Assembly (NCBI GenBank): GCA_020846575.1
Contig: JADLDQ010000112.1
Span: forward strand, 1 to 15,676
DNA from: Burkholderiales bacterium
GTDB taxonomy: Bacteria; Pseudomonadota; Gammaproteobacteria; Burkholderiales; SG8-39
Length of the DNA stretch: 15,676 bases
Reading direction: 5' to 3'
Shown here: piece after piece, positions 1 to 8,048 of the stretch
Numbering within the stretch: the first letter of the stretch is position 1
Layout: the number at the start of each line of letters is the position of its first letter
The notes under the pieces: generated by a model
Database searches by the model: none
What the model saw: only the letters and a program-made list of their open reading frames with translations
What the model was told of the DNA's origin: nothing
Translations under genes and position numbers: made by a program

Positions 1-1548
1 CAGCGGCTTCGCGACCGGGGGCCGCGCCGGCACGCGGTGGGACTCGAGCAGCCTGTCGAGCCCGAGACCTTCCGGATCGGCGAGCGCGGCCTCGCGCGCC
101 TGCCGGATCGCCGCGGCCTGCGCGCCCGCCTCGCCCGCGGCGCCGTCGCGTACCAGCGTATCCATGATTCTCAGGAAATTCTCCCGGCCGCGGCGGTGCG
201 TGTCGCCGTAGCCCTTCAACAGTCTCGCGCACTGGGCGATTTCGAGCGCGAGCGCCGCATCGCTCGCGGCGGCCGCCTCGATGGCAGCGAGCCAGCGGCC
301 GATGAGCGCCTGTTCCTCGGCGTAGCGCGAGGTCCGCCGCCTGAGCGGTCGCAGCACCGCCAGCAGCCGCAGCAGCAGGAACCCGCTCACCGTGCTGGTG
401 CGCAGGTGCAGCCCCAGGCCCGCTGCCGGCGCACCCGCGGCCCGCGCCCGGCGCGCGAGCGGCGCGGCCAGAAACCGCGGCAGCACCGCGGCAATCTCCT
501 CCAGGCGCGGCTTGAAGTACTCGATCACGTGCACCGGCTCGCCGGGTTTCGCCTTCACCTCGTCCCGGATGCGCTCGAAGCGCGCGCGCCGCGACTTGAG
601 ATCGGCCACGCGAATCAGGTCCTCGTAGCTCATCCACAGCGCCAGCTGACGCGCCGTCTCTCCGAGCAAGCGGCCGCCGCTCGCCGCGCGCTGGTCCGCC
701 TCGGCGAGCGGCGCGAGCCGCCCGGCGTACAGCTCGGCGTAGCTCTCGTCCTGGTAATCCGCGACCCGTTCGACGCCGCTCTGGACCATCTCCCGCGCCG
801 CCTGCGGGCAGCGCTCGAGCAACGCCGCCCGGGCCGAACCGGAAGGAATGCGCGGGGCCTGCGCGCGCGGCTGCGGCGCCGCGGCCGACGGGTCGCTTCC
901 AGGCCCCCTCTCGCTCAGGGCCAGGGCGCGCTCGAACCCGAGCTCGAAGCCGCGCAGGCTCGCCTCGGCGCCCCGTCCGCCCTGGCGGATCGCGGCCTCG
1001 CAGTCCGCCCGCTCCAGGGGCAGCGCCCCCGATCCGGCGAGCGCGCCGAACAGCACCGCGTTGACGACCGTCCCCGCCTCGACGGAAACCGAGCGCATGT
1101 CGAAGAGCACGGTGCGCCTGGCAAGGGACTGCGCCGCCGAGAGCAGCCGCGTCTCGTCGAAGCGCCCGTCGCCCATCTGCATCTTCTCGGCCACCGTGTA
1201 CACGCGATGGGTGGAAGCGATGAGGGTGGTGCGCCCGGGCGCGACGAACCCGGCGAGCATGGCGCGGCCCGCCTCCAGCAGCTCGGTCGCGAGCATCACG
1301 TCCACGCAACCCGGCACCGCGGCGAGCGCCATCACGGGCGCTCGCGCCGCGGCTTCGCCCGCTGCTTGCGGGTACATCTCGACGTAGTACGTGGTGGCGC
1401 CGGTGCGCTGCGAGACGCCGGGAATGGAGGTGCCCTGGACCGGATAGCCGCGCCGCTCGGCTGCCGCGATGATCCAGCCGGCGAGCACGCCGCCGCCGTC
1501 GCCGCCCAGGGCGGCGATGAGAACGGAGACCGGAGCAGAACAGGCCAC
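1..1548 (-). CDS. Indolepyruvate oxidoreductase subunit beta family protein (partial, C-terminus off left edge)
   Basis: Probable beta-type subunit of a 2-oxoacid:acceptor oxidoreductase. Indolepyruvate ferredoxin oxidoreductases oxidatively decarboxylate aryl pyruvates to aryl-acetyl-CoA and pass electrons to ferredoxin. The N-terminal ~200 residues look like the pyruvate-oxidoreductase gamma-type domain: a glycine-rich GGDGGG at residues 15-20 and the family-typical SIPGVSQRTGATTYYVE from residue 41. The rest, including the stretch ADYQDESYAELYAGRL and then LALWMSYEDLIRVADLKSRR, resembles the C-terminal region found in the longer members of this family (DUF6537-like). 516 codons are visible with no stop, so only a short tail is probably missing. 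The GTG at 1548 is chosen because the conserved core starts a few residues later; no clear ribosome-binding site is seen, and TTG at 1554 is an alternative. It lies 55 bases after hemY on the same strand. The thiamine-binding alpha subunit is not in the window, so the exact substrate is unknown. Confidence 0.85.
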   Translation of the reverse strand, partial: MACSAPVSVLIAALGGDGGGVLAGWIIAAAERRGYPVQGTSIPGVSQRTGATTYYVEMYPQAAGEAAARAPVMALAAVPGCVDVMLATELLEAGRAMLAGFVAPGRTTLIASTHRVYTVAEKMQMGDGRFDETRLLSAAQSLARRTVLFDMRSVSVEAGTVVNAVLFGALAGSGALPLERADCEAAIRQGGRGAEASLRGFELGFERALALSERGPGSDPSAAAPQPRAQAPRIPSGSARAALLERCPQAAREMVQSGVERVADYQDESYAELYAGRLAPLAEADQRAASGGRLLGETARQLALWMSYEDLIRVADLKSRRARFERIRDEVKAKPGEPVHVIEYFKPRLEEIAAVLPRFLAAPLARRARAAGAPAAGLGLHLRTSTVSGFLLLRLLAVLRPLRRRTSRYAEEQALIGRWLAAIEAAAASDAALALEIAQCARLLKGYGDTHRRGRENFLRIMDTLVRDGAAGEAGAQAAAIRQAREAALADPEGLGLDRLLESHRVPARPPVAKPL

Positions 1549-1603
1549 GAGCAAAGCGGTGCGGTGAAAGGTCCGGCAGACTAGGCGCGCGGCGGCTCGG
1601 CTG

Positions 1604-2797
1604 TCAATTCGCGGAGCGCGCCGGCGACCCGGCGCCCAAGCCGGCCGCGGCCCGGAACTGCCGGTTCGCCTCCTCGGTGCGGGACAGTCGCTCCAGCAGC
1701 TCGGCGTAGGCGAGGTGCGTCTCGCGCAGCGGCTGCACCGCCAGGCTCGCTTCGAGGTAGCTCTGCGCCTTGCCCCACAGTTCGCACTGCACGCACAGCC
1801 GCCCCAGGGCGAGCAGCAGCCACGGATCCTGCGGGTGCGCGGTAAGCCAGCGCTCGGCCGCGTGCACGCGCCCGATCGCATCCCCGCCGCGGCACTCGCC
1901 ATAAACGAGCGCCAGCTCGCTCTCCCAGTTGCGCGCCAGCGCCTCCTCCAGGAGCCGCTGGGCCGCGTGAACATCGCCCGTCGCGAGAAATCCTCGCGCC
2001 GCGGGCGCGGCGATGCGCGGGTTCTCGCGCTCCTTCGCGGGAATGGACCGCCAGCACTTCGCGAGCGCCTCGGAATCCCCGGCGGCCCGCTCGATCTGGG
2101 CAACGCGCGCAGCGGTGACGATGCTCGCGGCCACCTCGTGCGAAAGGGCCTCGCGCTTTTCCAGTACCCGCGCGAGGCGCACCGACTCCGCCCAGTTGCC
2201 CAGCGCGTGCTCGCAGCGCATCAGCAGCTGCATGGTGGCCAGATGCCTCAGGCCCCCGGCGTGCAGCGCCTGCAGCACGCTGCGCGCCTTGTCGAACTGG
2301 CGCTCCTCGACCAGAAGTTCCGCCTCCAGCGCGAGCGTCGCGTTGCGCCACTCGGGGTCCGCCGTCGCGGCCCTCTCCAGCCACTGGTCGCGGCGCACGC
2401 GGTCGCCGCGGCGGTGCGCGGCGCGGGCAGCCACCAGCGCAGCGAGCGCGCGCGATTCGCCGCGCGTCCAGGCGTCCGCGGCGAGCTTCTCCACCCGGCT
2501 GAAGCGCCCCTCGAACCGCGCCTGCAAGGCCGCGGCCTGGGAACGGCGCGCGCCCCGCTCCGAGAGCCGGCGGCGGAAGTCGCGCACCTGGGCGGGCAGC
2601 GCCAGCGTGTGGGACACCAGCCGTGCGACCAGGTAGAGCAGCGCGAAGGCACCGAGCAGCAGCAGCACCGCGAGTACCAGCGAGAGCTCCATGCGCCACG
2701 GCGGGGTGACCACGATGACGTAGCCCTCGCCCTCCAGGAACAGGGCAAGGCCCACCGCGGCCGCGAACACCGCGAGCACCCACAACAGGCCCCTCAT
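1604..2797 (-). CDS. hemY: HemY, heme-biosynthesis-associated TPR membrane protein
   Basis: HemY of the proteobacterial hemCDXY cluster: an inner-membrane protein with tetratricopeptide-type repeats whose biochemical role is not settled. It is unrelated to the protoporphyrinogen oxidase also called HemY in Gram-positive bacteria. The 397-residue product starts with two membrane segments (about residues 3-21 and 38-60) separated by a short loop with the family-like GEGYVIVVTPPWRMELS. An Ala/Leu/Arg-rich helical region typical of TPR proteins follows to the C-terminus. The ATG at 2797 puts the first membrane helix at the N-terminus, as in the family; an upstream in-frame ATG at 2842 would add 15 Arg/Ala-rich residues and is less likely. 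It is the last heme gene of the run, 124 bases after hemX. Confidence 0.88.
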   Translation of the reverse strand: MRGLLWVLAVFAAAVGLALFLEGEGYVIVVTPPWRMELSLVLAVLLLLGAFALLYLVARLVSHTLALPAQVRDFRRRLSERGARRSQAAALQARFEGRFSRVEKLAADAWTRGESRALAALVAARAAHRRGDRVRRDQWLERAATADPEWRNATLALEAELLVEERQFDKARSVLQALHAGGLRHLATMQLLMRCEHALGNWAESVRLARVLEKREALSHEVAASIVTAARVAQIERAAGDSEALAKCWRSIPAKERENPRIAAPAARGFLATGDVHAAQRLLEEALARNWESELALVYGECRGGDAIGRVHAAERWLTAHPQDPWLLLALGRLCVQCELWGKAQSYLEASLAVQPLRETHLAYAELLERLSRTEEANRQFRAAAGLGAGSPARSAN

Positions 2798-2921
2798 GCC
2801 CCGTGCGGCCGCCGCTCGAGCGGCGTCTCGCCCCCGTTCCACGCGCCCGCGCCGGGCGCTCGCGCCCGCGCTCGGCGCAGGTGCGCGCGCGCACGCCGAA
2901 GTCGCGCGTTGCTGCGGCCGC

Positions 2922-3962
2922 TCATCGGGCGAGCTTGTCCCCGCCGGACTTGAAGCTGCGCACCGCGGCGAGACTTTCTTCGATGCCGGGAACCTCGATG
3001 CTGATGCCGCTGGCCTCGAGCTGCTTCAGGTTCCCGAGCACGGCGGCCGCCTGGCGCGACTGGACGTCGAAGTAGCGCGCGATCCAGGTGCTGGCCGTGC
3101 GGACGTCGGCGCGGAACACGGATTCGTTGCGGTCGAGCAGCGCGATTCTCGCGTTGAGCAGCCGCAGCTTGAGGTTCTCCCTGAGGAAATATTCCTGGCT
3201 CGGGGCGAGCAGGGGGAGTTCGGAACGCTCGATGTTGCGCACGCGCAGCAGCTGCCGCAGCTCCGCCCAGACGGTGCCGCCCAGCCGCGCCCAGAACCCG
3301 ACTTCGCGCTCCTCGGTTGCGCGCGCAGGCGAGGAGAGTTCGTCCGCCGTGAGCGGCAGGCCGTCCACGGCATCGATCACCTGGTCGACCCGCAGCGCGA
3401 GGCCCGCCAGGTCCAGGTTCGGAGCGGCTTTCAGCCGCTCGATATCGCGAGCGAGCGCCTTGCGCAACGAGAAGAACTGCCCGCGGTCCGCGCGCGCGAG
3501 GCGCGCATCGGCGTTCTCGAGCGCGACCAGCGCCGCCTGCACGTTGCCCGCGAGCTGGAGCTGCTGCGAAGCGAGAGTGAGGGTCTGCTCGACTTCGGCG
3601 AGCGTCCATTCGTCCCTGCCGCGGGAGAGTTCCTGGTAGAGAGCATCGAGCGCGATCTGGTGGCTCTGCGACTCGAGCACTTTCGCCTCCAGCTGCGCGA
3701 GCCCCGCCTGCGCTTCGCGCGTCGCCTCCTGCACTTGGCGCGCGAGCAGCCGCGCCTCGCGGCTGTCGGTGTCGGCATCGCGCAGCTTGCGGGCCACTTC
3801 CTCGCGCAGCGCCGAGAACTCGGCGCGGGACTGGTACCACTGCCACGCGAGCCCCGCCGCGAGGGCGACGAGCAGCGCCAGCACCAGCACCGGCCGCCTG
3901 CGCAGGCGCGGCCTGTCTTCGCGCGACGGCGCCTCGGCTCGGGACTGGGTGCTCTCGGTCAT
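2922..3962 (-). CDS. hemX: HemX, membrane-anchored heme-cluster protein
   Basis: HemX-family protein of 346 residues. It is often annotated as uroporphyrinogen-III C-methyltransferase, but no SAM-methyltransferase motif is visible, and a structural or regulatory role beside HemY is more likely. A basic cytoplasmic N-terminus ends in RPRLRRRP, one membrane segment follows at about residues 24-41 (LVLALLVALAAGLAW), and then a charged coiled-coil-like stretch covers about residues 45-100. The periplasmic C-terminal part contains LTLASQQLQLAGNVQAALVAL and YFLRENLKLRLLNARIALL, which are recognisable HemX features. The ATG at 3962 is preferred because upstream in-frame sequence is low-complexity Arg/Pro. 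It lies 109 bases after hemD and upstream of hemY, so it is probably cotranscribed with both. Confidence 0.88.
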   Translation of the reverse strand: MTESTQSRAEAPSREDRPRLRRRPVLVLALLVALAAGLAWQWYQSRAEFSALREEVARKLRDADTDSREARLLARQVQEATREAQAGLAQLEAKVLESQSHQIALDALYQELSRGRDEWTLAEVEQTLTLASQQLQLAGNVQAALVALENADARLARADRGQFFSLRKALARDIERLKAAPNLDLAGLALRVDQVIDAVDGLPLTADELSSPARATEEREVGFWARLGGTVWAELRQLLRVRNIERSELPLLAPSQEYFLRENLKLRLLNARIALLDRNESVFRADVRTASTWIARYFDVQSRQAAAVLGNLKQLEASGISIEVPGIEESLAAVRSFKSGGDKLAR

Positions 3963-4071
3963 CGGGACGGGCCCGGAGGGTCCTGGATGAAGGCTCGGGC
4001 GCGACGAGCGTCCGGCGCGGCGCGAGCGCCGCTTGCGGCCCGCCGGGCGCCCAGGGCGGCGCAGGGGGCGC

Positions 4072-4860
4072 TCATACTTTAGCAAAAAAGGCCGCCAGCC
4101 CTTCCACGGTGTCGGCATCGCTCCCGGTCACCGTGATCGGCCGCTCGAACCCCAGGTCGCGCGCCGCCTGCGCCACCCGCGGGTGAGGAACGAACACCGG
4201 GGCTTTGCGGGCGAGAACGCCGCCCTGCGCGCCCAGCAGGTGCTGGAGGTTGGCAAGCGCCTCGCGGCTCGCGGCGCACACCGCGCTGATCTCGCCTGCA
4301 CGCCAGCGCGCGATCAGCTCATCCGGGTCGGATGCGGGGCGCGAGCGCCGATAGCACTCGGCATACTCCACGCGCGCCCCGCGCGCGGCGAGCGTCCGGG
4401 CGAGCAGCTCTCGGCCTGCCTCGCCGCGGAACACGACGAAGTTCTGGCCCGAGACCTCCTGGAACTCCGGCAAGGCGAGCAGCGACTCGCTGTCGCCCGG
4501 GCCCTGCGGCGCAAGCACCGGGCCGAGCACCGCGCCCTCGCGCGCGCTCTGCGCCAGCATCGATGCAGTGCCACGGCCGACCGCGGCGACGCGCACGCCG
4601 GCAGGCCAGGCGCGATGCTCGATGACGGTGCGCACGCCTTCGCGCGCGGCAGTGGGGCTCACGAACACCGCCCAGTCGAAGCTGTGCAGCCGCGCGATCA
4701 GCGCGGCCAGCCGCGCCGAGCGGGCGGGCGGGAGGATCTCGATGGTCGGAAACAGGATCGCCTGTCCGCCTTCAGCGCGGATCAAGTGCGCGAGCCGCTC
4801 GCCCAGGCCTGCTGGCCGCAGGATGAGGAAGCCGTGGCCCGCCAGCCTGTGCGCGCTCAT
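4072..4860 (-). CDS. hemD: Uroporphyrinogen-III synthase
   Basis: HemD closes linear hydroxymethylbilane to uroporphyrinogen III with inversion of ring D, in the cytoplasm. The 262-residue product has the usual family length and two-lobed layout. Residues 9-50 (GFLILRPAGLGERLAHLIRA, then LFPTIEILPP) resemble the first beta-alpha repeat. DWAVFVSPTAAREGV and VAAVGRGTA are the recognisable mid-lobe motifs, and the C-terminal lobe carries VCAASREALANL and PITVTGSDADTVEGLAAF, the typical end of the family. HemD is poorly conserved, so the call rests on these motifs plus position. The ATG at 4860 sits 43 bases after the hemC stop. An extended frame upstream would run antiparallel into hemC and is not used. 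Confidence 0.92.
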   Translation of the reverse strand: MSAHRLAGHGFLILRPAGLGERLAHLIRAEGGQAILFPTIEILPPARSARLAALIARLHSFDWAVFVSPTAAREGVRTVIEHRAWPAGVRVAAVGRGTASMLAQSAREGAVLGPVLAPQGPGDSESLLALPEFQEVSGQNFVVFRGEAGRELLARTLAARGARVEYAECYRRSRPASDPDELIARWRAGEISAVCAASREALANLQHLLGAQGGVLARKAPVFVPHPRVAQAARDLGFERPITVTGSDADTVEGLAAFFAKV

Positions 4861-4903
4861 CGTCCTGGGTGAGTGCAGCGCGCTGCGGCAGCGCGCCGCG
4901 GGA

Positions 4904-5833
4904 TCATGCCGCCCCGCCGGCGAGCGCGTCGAGAATGTCCTGCGCGCCCCGGGCGCGCAGCGCCTCGGCAACGCGCCGGCCCAGCGCTTGCGGCGCGTCC
5001 CGGGGGCCGCTCGACTCGGCATGGATGAGGCGGCTGCCGTCGGGCATGCCCACCACGCCGCGCAGGTGGATGTGCGCATCGCGCTCGACGGCGAACGCGC
5101 CCAGGGGCAGGCGGCAGCTTCCCGACAGCGAGGCGCTCAAGGCGCGCTCGGCGCGAACGCAGGCGGCGGTGGCCGGATCGTCGAGCGGCGCGAGCGCCGC
5201 CAGCAGGTCCGCGCGGTCCGTGCGGCACTCGATGGCGAGCGCCCCCTGGCCCGGCGCGGGAAGGCTCACCTCGGGCTCGAGGAGGCAGCGGATGCGCTCT
5301 CCGAGGCCCAGCCGTCGCAGCCCGGCAGCCGCGAGCACGAGCGCGTCGTACTCGCCGCGCTCGAGCTTTGCGAGGCGCGTATCGAGGTTGCCGCGCGCGG
5401 CCAGCACCCGTATGCGCGGATGCTGCGCCCGGATCTGGGCCTCGCGCCGCAGGCTGGAGCTGCCCAGGCGCGCCCCCTCGGGCAGCGCCTCCAGGCTCTC
5501 GTACCGGGGCGAGACCAGCGCGTCGCGCGCATCCTCGCGCGCGCTCAGCGCGGCGAGGCACAGGCCCGGCGGCAGTTCCATCGGCACGTCCTTCGCCGAG
5601 TGAACCGCGATGTCGGCCCTGCCGTCTTGCAGGGCCGTCTCGAGTTCGCGCACGAACAGTCCCTTGCCGCCGATCGCGGCCAGCGCTATGTCCAGGCGCC
5701 GGTCGCCCTGGGTGGTGAGGCCGAGGATCTCCACGCGGCACGACGGGTACATGTCCGACAGACGAGCACGCACGTGCTGGGCCTGCCACAGCGCGAGGCG
5801 GCTCTGACGGGAGGCGATCACGAGGCGATTCAT
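4904..5833 (-). CDS. hemC: Porphobilinogen deaminase (hydroxymethylbilane synthase)
   Basis: HemC polymerises four porphobilinogen molecules into hydroxymethylbilane on a covalently bound dipyrromethane cofactor. The 309-residue product matches the family closely. The N-terminus RLVIASRQSRLALWQAQHV is diagnostic; the catalytic Asp is D82 in HSAKDVPM; GSSSLRR ends in the substrate-binding arginines at 129-130; GNLDTRL follows; LPAPGQGALAIECR starts at 191; and the cofactor Cys is C240 in SGSCRLPLGAFA. The ATG at 5833 gives the standard start. The open frame continues upstream, but that sequence is not HemC-like and the ribosome-binding site here is weak. It is the first gene of the hemC-hemD-hemX-hemY run, separated by 188 bases from the two-component regulator upstream. 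Confidence 0.97.
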   Translation of the reverse strand: MNRLVIASRQSRLALWQAQHVRARLSDMYPSCRVEILGLTTQGDRRLDIALAAIGGKGLFVRELETALQDGRADIAVHSAKDVPMELPPGLCLAALSAREDARDALVSPRYESLEALPEGARLGSSSLRREAQIRAQHPRIRVLAARGNLDTRLAKLERGEYDALVLAAAGLRRLGLGERIRCLLEPEVSLPAPGQGALAIECRTDRADLLAALAPLDDPATAACVRAERALSASLSGSCRLPLGAFAVERDAHIHLRGVVGMPDGSRLIHAESSGPRDAPQALGRRVAEALRARGAQDILDALAGGAA

Positions 5834-5946
5834 CGATGCGTAACGCGCGGCAGGACGCGGGCGGTGTGACATGCGCAAAAGACGGCGCTCGGTGCTCGCG
5901 ACGCGGCGTGCCGCCTCGCCGCTGCGGGCGCGCCGGCAACCAGCGC

Positions 5947-5976
5947 ACGCCGCGCGCATGGTAGCACGCGCGGCGT
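5947..5976 (-). other. 10-bp perfect stem-loop between the LytTR regulator gene and hemC
   Basis: The arms ACGCCGCGCG (5947-5956) and CGCGCGGCGT (5967-5976) are perfectly complementary, with a 10-base loop. On the leftward transcript it begins 45 bases after the regulator stop and ends 113 bases before hemC. No T-run follows on the leftward strand, so it is not a classical intrinsic terminator. On that strand the loop reads TGCTACCATG, which resembles a weak extended -10 (TGnTACCAT). It may be an mRNA-processing or attenuation structure, or simply a consequence of the high GC content. Confidence 0.4.
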
Positions 5977-6021
5977 CCCGATCCGCCGTGCGCAGCGGCG
6001 CAGACTCATTCCCGCGCAGGC

Positions 6022-6792
6022 TCATTCCTTGAGCAGCGCCTTCACCGATGCCCACTGGCGCCGGCTCACCGGGAGCGGCGCGACATGACCTTCCAGCACA
6101 ACGCCCCAGTGCAGTTCGCCCTCGGCATCCACCGAGGGTTCGCGCAGCCGCGCCGCGCCCCGGATGGCGTGCCTGGCCACCAGGCAGTTGCGGTGGATGC
6201 GCAGCAGCGTGCCCGCGAACTCGTGCTCGAGCTGGCTGAGCGGCTCCTCGATGAGGTACTCCCGGGCGCGCGTGTGCACCACGGTGTACTTCTGCTCGGC
6301 CTTCAAGTACAGGATCTCACCCACGGGCACCAGGGTCACGCGCCCGCGCTCGGGCACCCCGAGAAAGCGCCGCGCGCCCGGGTCGGCCACGGCAAGCTGT
6401 TCGCGGCTGGCGCGCGCGCCACCCGCTGCCTTGCGCAGCGCAGCCTCCAGACGCGCGGCGCGCACCGGCTTCAACAGGTAGTCGATCGCGTTCACCTCGA
6501 AGGCCTGGATCGCGTACTGGTCGTGCGCGGTGACGAACACCACGGCCGGCGGGCGCTCCAGGCCCTGGAGGTGGCGCGCCAGCTCGATGCCGCTCATGCC
6601 CGGCATGTGGATGTCCACCAGCGCGATCTCGGCGCCGCATTCCGGGAACAGCGCCAGCGCCTGCATGCCGTCGGCCGCCTCGCCGGCCACTTCGTTCGGC
6701 ACGCTCGCCACGAGGTCGGCGAGCAGCGCGCGCAGGCGCTCGCGCGCCAGGGCCTCGTCGTCGGCGATCAGGACCCGCAGCACGGTGCTCAT
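6022..6792 (-). CDS. AlgR/LytTR-family response regulator
   Basis: Cytoplasmic two-component response regulator of 256 residues, the usual AlgR length. The N-terminal receiver domain (about residues 4-120) has the acidic pair D11-D12, the phosphoacceptor D60 in ALVDIHMPGMSG, T88 in VFVTAHD and K108 in YLLKPV. The C-terminal LytTR DNA-binding domain (about 150-250) contains LVPVGEILYLKAEQKYTVVHT and LLRIHRNCLVAR, both typical of the fold. The ATG at 6792 overlaps the 3' end of the sensor kinase gene by 4 bases, indicating translational coupling with its likely partner. In Pseudomonas the AlgZ/AlgR pair is likewise encoded near hemC; whether it controls heme genes here cannot be read from the sequence. 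Confidence 0.93.
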   Translation of the reverse strand: MSTVLRVLIADDEALARERLRALLADLVASVPNEVAGEAADGMQALALFPECGAEIALVDIHMPGMSGIELARHLQGLERPPAVVFVTAHDQYAIQAFEVNAIDYLLKPVRAARLEAALRKAAGGARASREQLAVADPGARRFLGVPERGRVTLVPVGEILYLKAEQKYTVVHTRAREYLIEEPLSQLEHEFAGTLLRIHRNCLVARHAIRGAARLREPSVDAEGELHWGVVLEGHVAPLPVSRRQWASVKALLKE

Positions 6793-7850
6793 CGCGCCTC
6801 GCCGCTGCGGGCCGGCATGAGGATGCGGATCGCGAAACGCTCGCCCTCGATGGCGGTGTCGAGCACCGCCTCCACGTCGAAATGCAGCGCCAGGCGCTCC
6901 TCGATGTTGGCGAGCGCCATGCGGTTGCCCTGCCGGTGCTGGTGCTCCGCATGATAGGGATTGGACAGCTCGATTCTCAGCCGGTCGCGCTCGCGTGCCA
7001 CCTCGATGCGCACCTCGCCGCGCCCGGTCCCGGGTTCGACGCCGTGGTAGACGGCGTTCTCCACCAGCGGCTGGAGCAGCATCGGGGGAACCAGCGCGTT
7101 CCGGGCTTGCGGGTCCACCTTCCAGTCGACCGCCAGGCGCTCGCCCAGGCGCAGGCGCTCCAGTGCGAGGTACTGCCGCGTCAGCGCGATCTCGTCGGCC
7201 AGGGTGACGAGCTTGCGGCTGTCGGCCAAGAGGGCGCGGAACAGGTCGGCGAGGTCGTGGAGCGCCTCCTCGGCCCGCGCCGGCTCGCGCCGCACCAGGG
7301 TCAGCACCGCGTTCAGACTGTTGAACAGGAAGTGCGGGCGGATGCGCGCCTGCAGGGCCTGCAGGCGCGCCTCCGCCAGGGCGGGGGAGAAGGCGCGCTC
7401 GCGCAGGCGGAAGTAGGCGGCGAGCGCGGCCGCGAGCAACAGGGCGTACGCGGCGCTCCACAGCGCCAGTGTCGCCTCGGGCATCCCGTCCACCGGCGCG
7501 CCGAAGGAGCCCACCGCGGCCGCCACCAGCGCCGAGAGCCCGAGCACCACCGCCAGTCCCGCCGCGTAGGGCAGCCGCGAGAGCGCGGGCGAAAGCGCAT
7601 AGAACAGCGCGCTGCAGATGAACAGCGCCGGCTCCAGCGTGATAGCGATGCGCCCGAACTGCTCCGGGATTTCCGCCGGGCGGCTCGAGCGCAGCATCGC
7701 CGCGGCGAGGCCGGCTGCGTTTGCGGCGACGAGAATGCGCGCGAGGGCGCCCAGGCTGCGCAAGTCAGGCAGCCCAGCGGCCGATTGCCGTATGGCCGAT
7801 TGCCGTATACTTCCGCGGGGTCTGCGAGTCGAGTGCCGAAAGTCCCACAT
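6789..7850 (-). CDS. AlgZ/FimS-like membrane sensor histidine kinase (LytS type)
   Basis: Sensor kinase likely to phosphorylate the LytTR regulator encoded immediately downstream with a 4-base overlap. Counting from ATG 7850 (353 residues), hydrophobic helices cover about residues 33-50, 70-88, 95-115 and 128-146. The His_kinase domain (PF06580 type) follows with the phosphoacceptor H173 in LQARIRPHFLFNSLNAV, and the N-box is LLQPLVENAVYHG at 258-270. A later GNRMALANIEERL takes the G-box role. The start is uncertain: the core begins at LPDLRSLGALARIL (residue 27), so CTG 7772 or another codon nearby could be used, and ATG 7850 has no good ribosome-binding site. The 25 residues between include the IRQSA repeat produced by a 15-base duplication. 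Confidence 0.88.
   Translation of the reverse strand: MWDFRHSTRRPRGSIRQSAIRQSAAGLPDLRSLGALARILVAANAAGLAAAMLRSSRPAEIPEQFGRIAITLEPALFICSALFYALSPALSRLPYAAGLAVVLGLSALVAAAVGSFGAPVDGMPEATLALWSAAYALLLAAALAAYFRLRERAFSPALAEARLQALQARIRPHFLFNSLNAVLTLVRREPARAEEALHDLADLFRALLADSRKLVTLADEIALTRQYLALERLRLGERLAVDWKVDPQARNALVPPMLLQPLVENAVYHGVEPGTGRGEVRIEVARERDRLRIELSNPYHAEHQHRQGNRMALANIEERLALHFDVEAVLDTAIEGERFAIRILMPARSGEAR
7779..7808. repeat. Perfect 15-bp tandem duplication
   Basis: Two adjacent, identical copies of GGCCGATTGCCGTAT occupy 7779-7793 and 7794-7808. Because 15 is a multiple of three, the duplication keeps frame and, if translated in the sensor kinase gene, encodes IRQSA twice near the N-terminus. 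It also creates a TTGCCG/TATACT pair on the rightward strand. It is AT-richer than its surroundings. Confidence 0.85.
7785..7811 (+). promoter_or_regulatory. Possible sigma70-type promoter reading toward argH
   Basis: TTGCCG (7785-7790) and TATACT (7806-7811) lie on the rightward strand with a 15-base spacer, shorter than the usual 16-18. If used, it would give argH a leader of about 230 bases and would start inside the 5' end of the divergent sensor kinase gene. The remaining spacer 7851-8048 shows no better rightward -10/-35 pair, only GC-rich sequence with short palindromes. This call is tentative. Confidence 0.3.
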
Positions 7851-8048
7851 CGGGCGGTCACAGTGTCGGCCATCGGGAGTCCGCCGGATCCGGAGCCATC
7901 GGGGTCCGGCGTCTTCCCGGCGATCCGGCTGGAAGCTGCCCGATGATGGAGGCGTACGCATTCCGATGGGCGCGAGCCTGCGGTCCAGCCGCCGGCCGGG
8001 TCCCGGGTGCCCGCCCCTTCCCCGAGCGAATCCATTCTACAGGCAAGC

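Noticed and set aside
37..1584. 515-residue rightward open frame antisense to the indolepyruvate oxidoreductase gene
   Set aside because: The product is Arg/Ala/Gly-rich with no recognisable motif, while the leftward strand encodes a clear conserved protein. Long antisense frames are expected at this GC content.
4017..4032. Third hairpin with a similar core (GCGGCG-CGAG-CGCCGC) between hemD and hemX
   Set aside because: Only the GC stem resembles the 39-base element; the flanks do not match, and its sense relative to the hemD transcript is opposite. Treated as a chance GC palindrome.
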